Part shown: in pieces, positions 1-4,827 of the stretch | Layout: the number at the start of each line of letters is the position of its first letter | Numbering within the stretch: position 1 is the first letter of the stretch | NCBI GenBank assembly: GCA_947500965.1 | Contig: CANMWW010000167.1 | Coordinates: 1-5,782 of the forward strand | DNA length: 5,782 bases | Source of the DNA: Alphaproteobacteria bacterium | GTDB lineage: Bacteria > Pseudomonadota > Alphaproteobacteria > CACIAM-22H2 | Direction of reading: 5' to 3' | Translations under genes and position numbers: made by a program | Notes under the pieces: generated by a model | Database searches by the model: none | What the model was told of the DNA's origin: nothing | What the model saw: only the letters and a program-made list of their open reading frames with translations

Positions 1-1356
1 GGGCTTCACCGGCGGGCGCAGCCGGTAGTGGCCGATCGCGGCCGGGGTCGTGCCATGCGCCTCGGCGAGGAGCTCGCTCACGGTGAGGCCGCAGAGCCGC
101 CCCTGGCACGGGCCCATGCCGCAGCGCAGGTAGGCCTTGAGCTGGTTCGGGCCGGGGCAGCCGAGCCGCGCGGCCTCGAGGATGCGCGCGGCGCTCACCT
201 CCTCGCAGCGGCAGGCGAGCGTGTCGCCCTCCGGCACGCGGAACTGGCGCGCCGGGCGGAAGAGCAGGTCGAGGAAGGCGCGCCCGCGCTCGGCCTGGTG
301 GATGTCGTTGCGCGCCTCGGACGCCGCGGCGGCGATGGCGCCGGGATCGCCCGCGCCCAGCCGCAGCATCGCGCCCAGCGCCGCGAGCCGCCCACGCGGC
401 GCGGCGGCGTCGGCGCCGCCGATGCCCGCGCCGTCGCCGGCGATCGAGACGCGCTCGACGCTGGAGACGAGCCATTCGTCGAGTTCGGGCCGGAAGCAGA
501 GCTGGCGCTCGTCCCAGGCGTGCCGGCAGCCGGCGGCGGCGGCGAGGTTGATGTTCGGCGCCACGCCCTGGTGCAGCAGCAGCAGGTCGGCGTCCATGCG
601 CTCGATCGCGCCGGCGCCGCGCCGCCAGGCGACGCGCGCGACGCGCTCCTCGCCCTCCGCGGCGAGCCAGGTCACGCCGCCGACCACGCGCACGCGCCGC
701 CGCACCTTCGCGACGAGGCCGAGTCCCTTGGCGAAGTAGCGCGAGGCGAGGAAGGACGGCGCGTGGGGCAGCGCGCGGCGCCAGTTGGCGCGCGGCGTGG
801 TGTCGAGGATGGCGGCGATCGCGCCGCCGGCCTCGAGATACTGCGCGGCGAGCAGCCAGAGCAGCGGGCCGGTGCCCGCGAGCACGACGCGACCCTCGCC
901 CACCATGCCGCTGGACTTGAGCAGCGTCTGCGCCGCGCCGGCGGTCATCGCGCCGGGCAGCGTCCAGCCGGGGATCGGGAAGGGCCGCTCGAGCGCGCCG
1001 GTCGCGACCACGACATGGCGCGCGCGCAGCAGGTGCGCCGCGCCGCCGCGCGACCAGGCCACCTCGCCCTCGCGCGAGACGCTCCAGGCGCTGGCGCCAT
1101 GCTCGACGCGCGCGCCCGAGGCGATGCAATCCGCGACGAGGCGCTCGCCCTTCCAGTAGTCCTCGCCGAGCGCGGCGCGGCGCGCGGCCATGGGCGAGCG
1201 CGTCACCGCGCGATGGATCTGCCCGCCGGGCGTCGCCTGCTCGTCGAGCAACACCGTGGCGAGGCCAGCGCGCGCGGCGGTCGCCGCGGCCGCGAGCCCC
1301 GCGGGCCCGGCGCCGACGACGGCGACGTCGCAGGCCTCCTCCGCCGCCGCGCTCAT
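1..1356 (-). CDS. Alpha subunit of heterotrimeric opine/D-hydroxyproline-type dehydrogenase (HcnB/OoxA-like), 3' end cut by window
   Basis: FAD/NAD(P)-binding oxidoreductase, the large redox subunit of a three-subunit amino/imino-acid dehydrogenase that passes electrons from the flavin beta subunit onward. Visible are 452 residues. An N-terminal dinucleotide fold has GAGPAG at residues 15-20 and the family signature DEQxxPGGQIHR at about 38-49. The conserved ATGALERPFPIPGW stretch and a second nucleotide fold with GTGPLL at 161-166 lie in the middle. A C-terminal BFD-like [2Fe-2S] domain carries C382-x-C384 and C412-x4-C417, with an extra C422. The frame is still open at base 1, after LRPPVKP, which is close to where relatives end, so probably only a few residues are missing. 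The ATG at 1356 overlaps the gamma stop as ATGA and has a modest GGGAGC site at 1364-1369. Cyanide synthase, opine oxidase and D-hydroxyproline dehydrogenase share this architecture, so the substrate stays open. Confidence 0.93.
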   Translation of the reverse strand, partial: MSAAAEEACDVAVVGAGPAGLAAAATAARAGLATVLLDEQATPGGQIHRAVTRSPMAARRAALGEDYWKGERLVADCIASGARVEHGASAWSVSREGEVAWSRGGAAHLLRARHVVVATGALERPFPIPGWTLPGAMTAGAAQTLLKSSGMVGEGRVVLAGTGPLLWLLAAQYLEAGGAIAAILDTTPRANWRRALPHAPSFLASRYFAKGLGLVAKVRRRVRVVGGVTWLAAEGEERVARVAWRRGAGAIERMDADLLLLHQGVAPNINLAAAAGCRHAWDERQLCFRPELDEWLVSSVERVSIAGDGAGIGGADAAAPRGRLAALGAMLRLGAGDPGAIAAAASEARNDIHQAERGRAFLDLLFRPARQFRVPEGDTLACRCEEVSAARILEAARLGCPGPNQLKAYLRCGMGPCQGRLCGLTVSELLAEAHGTTPAAIGHYRLRPPVKP

Positions 1357-1655
1357 CGCCCGAGCTCCCGCGCGCCGCGCTGCGTCTCGACGCGCATGCC
1401 CTCGCGCACCTCGACGAGGCAGGCCTGGCGGCTGCCCATGCCGTCGACCGACACGAGGCACTCGAAGCACACGCCCATCATGCAGTAGGGCGCGCGCGGC
1501 GCGCCGCCGACGGGCGTGGTGCGGCAGGCGACGCGCCCCGCGGCGAGCAGCGCGGCAGCCAGGCTGTCGCCCTCGCGCGCCTCGACCGCCTCGCCGTCGA
1601 CGACGAGGCGCACGACGCGCGCGGCGGAAAGGGCCTCAGGCAGTCGCCGGAACAT
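1353..1655 (-). CDS. Gamma subunit: small [2Fe-2S] ferredoxin-like protein (HcnA-like)
   Basis: A 100-residue ferredoxin-like electron-transfer subunit of the same dehydrogenase. The plant-type cluster ligands are C58-x4-C63-x2-C66-x12-C79, within YCMMGVCFECLVSVDG, a signature typical of the HcnA/opine-oxidase small subunit. C44 in the ACRTTP segment is a further cysteine also common in this family. There is no signal peptide or membrane segment. I chose the ATG at 1655 because it is preceded by a perfect GGAGG at 1660-1664 and gives the usual family length. A longer reading starting at 1733 adds residues that look like out-of-frame beta-subunit sequence. The start lies 20 bp inside the end of the beta gene and the TGA overlaps the alpha ATG by 4 bp, so the three subunits are probably translationally coupled and made in a fixed ratio. 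Confidence 0.92.
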   Translation of the reverse strand: MFRRLPEALSAARVVRLVVDGEAVEAREGDSLAAALLAAGRVACRTTPVGGAPRAPYCMMGVCFECLVSVDGMGSRQACLVEVREGMRVETQRGARELGR

Positions 1656-2760
1656 CGAACCTCCGCGCGCCGAAGGGCGCGAAATCGGCGGGAAGGGCGC
1701 CCGCGTCGAGCATCGGCGCGAGATGCAGCGCATGCGCCGCCGCGAGCGTCACGCCGCTGTGGCAGGTGACGAGGAAGGCGCCGGGATGGGCCGCCGAGCG
1801 CTCGTAGATCGGGAAGCCGTCCTTCGTCATCACGCGCAGCGCCGCCCAGCTGCGCACGACATTGGCGCGGCCGAGCAGCGGGAACATGCGCGTGGCGCGC
1901 TCGGCGATGGTGGCGATCACGGGCGTGCCGACCGTCTCGTCCAGGCCGGCCTCCTCCTGCGAATCGCCGAGCATCACCGAGCCCTCGTCGGTCTGGCGCA
2001 CGGTGACGACGGGATGGCGCAGGAAGGGCTGGAGCCGCTCCGTCACCAGCACCTGGCCGCGCTGCGGACGCACCTCGGCGCGCAAGCCCACCATCGGCGC
2101 GAGCCGCGCGTTGCCGATGCCCGCCGCGAGCACGACGCGCCCGGCCATGGCGACGCCGCCGCGATGGTCGATGCGGAAGCCGCCCGCGACCGGCGCGATC
2201 GCGTCCACCGTGCAGGAGGACAGGCAGGTCGCGCCCGCGATCCGCAGCCCCTCGTTCAGCGCGCGCAGCAGCTTGAGCGAATTGGCGTGGCCGTCGAAGG
2301 GGCAGTAGACGCCGCCCGCGACCTCGGGGCCCAGGCCCGGGAGCATCGCGTCGAGCCGCGCGCGGTCGACCACCTCGAAGCCGTTGTCGACGACCATCTC
2401 CGGCTGGTTGTGGAGGCGGCGGATCTGCGCCACGCGCTTCTCCAGCTCCGCCTCTCCCAGCGCGAGGCTGAAGCCGCCCGGCCGCTCGAAGCGCACGTCG
2501 ACGCCGGTCTCGCGCGCGAGCTCGGCCGCGAAGCCCGCCCAGGAATCCGAGGAGAGCCGCGTCCATGTCGCGTAGCGCGGCATGCCCATGCCCTTGGACT
2601 GGACCCAGACCAGCGCGAAGTTGCCGCGCGAGGCGCGATGCGCGACATCGCCCTCGTCGAGCACGAGCACGCGCCGGCCGAGCCGCGCGAGCCCCCAGGC
2701 CACGGCCGTGCCGACGAGGCCACCGCCGACCACCGCGAAATCCGCCTCGTCCCGTCGCAT
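1636..2760 (-). CDS. Beta subunit: FAD-dependent amino/imino-acid oxidoreductase (DAO fold, HcnC/OoxB-like)
   Basis: A 374-residue DAO-family flavoprotein, expected to be the catalytic subunit that oxidises the C-N bond of the amino or imino acid. An N-terminal FAD-binding Rossmann motif, GGGLVG, spans residues 12-17, with the acidic residue of the second strand at D35 (VLVLDEGD). ASRGNFALVWVQSKG (about 43-57) and, in the second half, the GSVMLGDSQEEAG stretch are hallmarks I recognise from beta subunits of heterotrimeric opine/D-hydroxyproline/cyanide-synthase enzymes. The C-terminal region with RSWAALRVMTKDGFPIY and CHSGVTLA is the usual closing FAD contact. The length is normal for the family and there is no secretion signal. 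A GGGGAG ribosome site at 2766-2771 supports the ATG at 2760. Gene order here is beta-gamma-alpha, whereas hcn operons run A-B-C (gamma-alpha-beta), which argues mildly against cyanide synthase. Substrate unknown. Confidence 0.93.
   Translation of the reverse strand: MRRDEADFAVVGGGLVGTAVAWGLARLGRRVLVLDEGDVAHRASRGNFALVWVQSKGMGMPRYATWTRLSSDSWAGFAAELARETGVDVRFERPGGFSLALGEAELEKRVAQIRRLHNQPEMVVDNGFEVVDRARLDAMLPGLGPEVAGGVYCPFDGHANSLKLLRALNEGLRIAGATCLSSCTVDAIAPVAGGFRIDHRGGVAMAGRVVLAAGIGNARLAPMVGLRAEVRPQRGQVLVTERLQPFLRHPVVTVRQTDEGSVMLGDSQEEAGLDETVGTPVIATIAERATRMFPLLGRANVVRSWAALRVMTKDGFPIYERSAAHPGAFLVTCHSGVTLAAAHALHLAPMLDAGALPADFAPFGARRFDVPATA
1660..1664 (-). promoter_or_regulatory. Ribosome binding site that sets the gamma-subunit start
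   Basis: A perfect GGAGG four bases before the ATG at 1655, located inside the last codons of the beta gene. It decides for the 100-residue gamma protein over a longer in-frame reading from 1733. Confidence 0.75.
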
Positions 2761-2765
2761 GCCCG

Positions 2766-2771
2766 CTCCCC
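2766..2771 (-). promoter_or_regulatory. Ribosome binding site of the beta-subunit gene
   Basis: GGGGAG on the minus strand, five bases before the ATG at 2760, lies in the 30-bp gap after the SDR stop codon. Confidence 0.55.
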
Positions 2772-2790
2772 GTCCCCGCGCCCGGCCCGC

Positions 2791-3549
2791 TCAGTGGGAG
2801 GCGTGGCGCACGCCGCCATCCACGTGGATGACCTGGCCGGTGATGTAGCGCGCGCGCGGCGAGCAGAGGAAGGCGACGAGCACGGCCAGGTCCTCCGGCT
2901 CGCCGACATAGCCCGCGGGGCAATGCGCGGAGGCCCAGGCCTCCTGCGCCTCGCGGGTCGGCAGGATGCGCTGGTCGATCTGCTCGGAATGGATGCGCCC
3001 TGGCGGGATGGAGTTCACCGTCACGCCGTCGCGCGCAACCAGGCGCGAGAGCGCCTTGGCCCAGATATGCATCGCGCCGTTGGGCGGCATCGCCGCGTTG
3101 ACGATAAGCGGCTCGTCGGAGCCCGTGACGTTGACGATGCGCCCGAACCCGCGCGCGCGCATGCCCTCGACGAATGCATGGGTGATGCGGCGCGCCGCGT
3201 CGAAGTTGAGCGCCATCGCCTCCGCCCATTCCTCCTCCGTCCCGAGGCCGCGCAGCGGACGCGACCCGCCTGCGTTGTTGACGAGGATGTCGAGATGGCC
3301 GAAGCGCGCCTCGACCTGCGCGCGGATGCGCGCGGCGGCGCCGGGCGAGGTCACGTCCTCCGTCACCACCAGCGGGCGCTCGCGCCCCGCGGCGGCGAGT
3401 TCGCCGGCGAGTTCCTCTAGCAGCGCGGTGCGCCGCGCGACGATGGCCAGGCGGCAACCCTCCTCGGCGAGCAGCGTGGCGATCGCGCGGCCGAGCCCGA
3501 CGCTCGCGCCGGTGACGAGGGCGACCTTGCCCGCGAGCTGCAGATCCAT
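2791..3549 (-). CDS. SDR-family oxidoreductase with His at the catalytic Tyr position
   Basis: A 252-residue classical-length short-chain dehydrogenase/reductase. The cofactor motif TGASVGLG occupies residues 13-20, NNAG sits at 91-94, and the structural Asn of the catalytic tetrad is N115. The second strand ends in ARR (38-40), and such basic residues usually favour NADP(H). The active-site segment reads VTGSDEP (141-147) and then HIWAK (161-165), so the lysine is present (K165) but the expected Tyr four residues before it is H161. The remainder (VNSIPPGRI, then YITGQVIHVDGG near the C-terminus) is normal and intact, so this looks like a functional subfamily rather than decay. I recall SDR relatives with His here, but cannot search. 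The gene is third-last in spacing order: 27 bp after the peptidase and 30 bp before the beta subunit. A likely role is reducing or oxidising an intermediate of the operon's pathway. The ATG at 3549 has a clear Shine-Dalgarno. Confidence 0.92.
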   Translation of the reverse strand: MDLQLAGKVALVTGASVGLGRAIATLLAEEGCRLAIVARRTALLEELAGELAAAGRERPLVVTEDVTSPGAAARIRAQVEARFGHLDILVNNAGGSRPLRGLGTEEEWAEAMALNFDAARRITHAFVEGMRARGFGRIVNVTGSDEPLIVNAAMPPNGAMHIWAKALSRLVARDGVTVNSIPPGRIHSEQIDQRILPTREAQEAWASAHCPAGYVGEPEDLAVLVAFLCSPRARYITGQVIHVDGGVRHASH

Positions 3550-3554
3550 GGCGT

Positions 3555-3563
3555 CTTCCTTCC
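3555..3563 (-). promoter_or_regulatory. Ribosome binding site of the SDR gene
   Basis: GGAAGGAAG on the minus strand ends five bases before the ATG at 3549. It supports that start, which also gives the normal SDR N-terminus (a few residues before the first strand and TGASVGLG). Confidence 0.65.
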
Positions 3564-3576
3564 GTGGTGGCGCGGC

Positions 3577-4590
3577 TCAGGCGAGCGCCGTGCGTGCATT
3601 CCCGTCGCGCCCGACGACGTCCTCGGCCGAGAACAGCGCATCGATCACCGCATCCTCGGTCGATTCGGCCGCGGCGCGGAAGAGCGCGTCGATGCGCTGC
3701 TCGTTGAGCGTGCGGCGCGCGACGATGTCGGCGCGCTCGGCATGCCGGATCGGCTCGGCCGTCGACACGGCGAGCGCGATGTCGCCGCTGCCATGGCCGA
3801 GGAACGAGCCGGTGCGCACCAGCCCCACCACCGCGCGCGTGGCGACGCGACGCAGCTGGCGATGCTCGAGCGGCACGTCGGTCGCGAGCACGACGATGAC
3901 CGAGCCGCGCTCCGGCGTCGCACCGGATGCCGACGCGCGCTCGCGCCCGACCTTCCGTCCGTCGACCAGCAGGTCGGGCATGCGGCCGAAATTGGCGAGC
4001 ACGAGCGCGCCGAGATGGAAGCGCGCGCCGTCGAGCGCGACCACGCGAGAGGCCGTGCCGATCCCGCCCTTGAAGCCATAGGCGCTCATGCCGCGCCCCG
4101 CGCCGACCGCGCCGCGCGCGAAGCCGGGCGTGCAGGAATCGAGCGCGGCAAGGACGTCGGCCTCGGTCACGTGGAAGCCCTGGATGTCGTTGAGGAAGCC
4201 GTCGTTGCACTCGAACACGACCGGGTTGACCGTCGAGGTGCGGCGGCCGATCCCCGGGTTCTCGGCCACGGCGCGGCGCGCGAGCGCGGTCGCGGCGGTG
4301 CCCACCGACAGCGTGTTGGTCAGGACGACCGGCGTCTCGAGCTGGCCCAGCTCGTCGACCTGCACCAGGCCGACCGACTTGCCGAAGCCGTTGAAGACGA
4401 CGCTGGCGGCGGCGAGCCTGTCGCGGAAATGGTCGCCGGCGTGGAAGCGGATGGCGGTGGCACCGGTCTGCACCTCGCCATGCGCGAGCGTCGCGTGGCC
4501 GACCACCACGCCGGGGACGTCGGAGATCGCGTTGCGCGCGCCGGGCTCGAGGTCGCCGATGCGCGGCCGCGTGAGGGGCATGCCGGTCAT
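3577..4590 (-). CDS. P1-family (DmpA/BapA-type) aminopeptidase, autoproteolytic Ntn-like hydrolase
   Basis: A 337-residue member of peptidase family P1. Known members are L-aminopeptidase/D-amidase/esterase DmpA and beta-peptidyl aminopeptidase BapA. They self-cleave at a Gly-Ser bond, and the new N-terminal Ser becomes the nucleophile. Seen here are the N-terminal ISDVPGVVVGHATL; ECNDGFLNDIQG (127-138); the conserved GFKGGIGTASR (172-182); and the predicted cleavage site RGSVIVVLATD with G229|S230. S268 in GHGSGD lies 38 residues after S230, the same spacing I recall between the two catalytic serines of BapA, with D270 where BapA has Glu. There is no signal peptide, so it is probably cytoplasmic. 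It is the first gene of the operon. The ATG at 4590 has no Shine-Dalgarno and sits right where a TAGACT -10 element predicts the transcript start; an in-frame ATG at 4581 is the alternative. Substrate class (beta-peptide, D-amide or ester) is not decidable. Confidence 0.93.
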   Translation of the reverse strand: MTGMPLTRPRIGDLEPGARNAISDVPGVVVGHATLAHGEVQTGATAIRFHAGDHFRDRLAAASVVFNGFGKSVGLVQVDELGQLETPVVLTNTLSVGTAATALARRAVAENPGIGRRTSTVNPVVFECNDGFLNDIQGFHVTEADVLAALDSCTPGFARGAVGAGRGMSAYGFKGGIGTASRVVALDGARFHLGALVLANFGRMPDLLVDGRKVGRERASASGATPERGSVIVVLATDVPLEHRQLRRVATRAVVGLVRTGSFLGHGSGDIALAVSTAEPIRHAERADIVARRTLNEQRIDALFRAAAESTEDAVIDALFSAEDVVGRDGNARTALA

Positions 4591-4593
4591 GCC

Positions 4594-4604
4594 GCGCAGT
4601 CTAG
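4594..4604 (-). promoter_or_regulatory. Putative -10 region of the operon, leaderless configuration
   Basis: On the minus strand the 11-mer CTAGACTGCGC contains TAGACT (4603-4598), four of six matches to TATAAT. The start of transcription would fall 6-8 bases on, at about 4592-4590, that is at the ATG of the peptidase gene. No convincing -35 hexamer is seen 16-18 bp upstream. The same 11-mer lies before the divergent gene, which raises its credibility. Confidence 0.45.
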
Positions 4605-4614
4605 ACCGCCCGCC

Positions 4615-4655
4615 CGCCCGCTGCCTCCCCTCCCGTCCGCGCGCGGCAGCGGGCG
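4615..4655. repeat. 11-bp perfect inverted repeat in the divergent control region
   Basis: CGCCCGCTGCC (4615-4625) and GGCAGCGGGCG (4645-4655) are exact reverse complements with a 19-base spacer. Arm centres are 30 bp apart, about three helical turns. The left arm begins 12 bp upstream of the proposed operon -10. It could be a binding site for a regulator dimer or tetramer, or a chance product of GC-rich DNA. Confidence 0.5.
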
Positions 4656-4669
4656 CCTGCCCCCTCCGT

Positions 4670-4689
4670 CGCGCGCCTCTCGGCGCGCG
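4670..4689. repeat. Short GC hairpin, 8-bp stem
   Basis: CGCGCGCC (4670-4677) pairs perfectly with GGCGCGCG (4682-4689) around a four-base loop TCTC. CG-alternating arms arise easily at this base composition, and no T tract follows on either strand. Confidence 0.4.
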
Positions 4690-4692
4690 CCA

Positions 4693-4727
4693 CCTCCCCC
4701 AGCCGCGCGATGCGCGGCCGGGGGAGG
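4693..4727. repeat. Long near-perfect hairpin, 16-bp arms with one mismatch
   Basis: CCTCCCCCAGCCGCGC (4693-4708) and GCGCGGCCGGGGGAGG (4712-4727) flank a three-base loop GAT. Only A4701 and C4719 fail to pair. No T run follows on either strand, so it is not a standard terminator. The CCTCCCCC...GGGGGAGG outer arms resemble small intergenic palindromic repeats I associate with GC-rich alphaproteobacterial genomes (recollection, not searched). Confidence 0.65.
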
Positions 4728-4750
4728 AGCCAGTCGTTGCCCTCCTCCCC
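4721..4750. repeat. Second inverted repeat sharing an arm with the long hairpin
   Basis: GGGGAGGAG (4721-4729) is the exact reverse complement of CTCCTCCCC (4742-4750), with a 12-base loop. It reuses the right arm of the 4693-4727 hairpin, so the two structures exclude each other. It lies just upstream of the proposed -35 of the plus-strand gene. Confidence 0.5.
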
Positions 4751-4762
4751 TTATCGCGAGCC

Positions 4763-4796
4763 TCGGCAAAACCGGCAGGGCTCGCCTAGACTGCGC
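4763..4796 (+). promoter_or_regulatory. Putative promoter of the D-2-hydroxyacid dehydrogenase gene
   Basis: TAGACT at 4787-4792, inside the 11-mer CTAGACTGCGC, is a plausible -10. TCGGCA at 4763-4768 is a weak -35 match (four of six to TTGACA) with an 18-bp spacer. Transcription would start near 4798-4800 and give a leader of about 28-30 bases that includes the ribosome site. Confidence 0.45.
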
Positions 4797-4812
4797 CACG
4801 GGTTTCCATCGC

Positions 4813-4822
4813 GGGGGAAGAG
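4813..4822 (+). promoter_or_regulatory. Ribosome binding site of the D-2-hydroxyacid dehydrogenase gene
   Basis: GGGGGAAGAG ends five bases before the ATG at 4828 and fixes that start; no other in-frame start with a comparable site is nearby. Confidence 0.65.
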
Positions 4823-4827
4823 CGACC

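Larger units (their letters stand above)
1..4590 (-). other. Predicted five-gene operon: peptidase, SDR, beta, gamma, alpha
   Basis: All five genes share the strand, with gaps of 27 and 30 bp and overlaps of 20 and 4 bp. No terminator-like hairpin with a T tract lies between them. The operon may continue past the left edge, since the alpha gene is not finished inside the window. Co-transcription is inferred from spacing only. Confidence 0.8.

Noticed and set aside
28..1488. 486-residue plus-strand open frame opposite the alpha and gamma genes
   Set aside because: It lies antisense to clearly recognisable alpha and gamma subunits. The protein is Ala/Arg/Gly/Glu-rich with no domain I recognise, as expected for a stop-free antisense frame in very GC-rich DNA.
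1353..2760. Hydrogen cyanide synthase (hcnABC) as a firm call
   Set aside because: Architecture fits, but gene order differs and the same three-subunit design serves opine and D-hydroxyproline enzymes; the sequence does not decide the substrate.
1516..3420. 634-residue plus-strand open frame
   Set aside because: Antisense to the gamma, beta and SDR genes; low-complexity Arg/Ala/His composition; no family resemblance.
1478..4210. 910-residue minus-strand open frame running across the peptidase, SDR and beta genes
   Set aside because: Same strand but another frame from three recognisable genes. It is extremely Arg/Ala/Gly-rich and crosses gene boundaries with no motif. Stop codons are rare here because of the base composition.
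4693..4727. Rho-independent terminator
   Set aside because: The stem is strong but no T tract follows on either strand, and it sits between divergent genes where no transcript needs to end.
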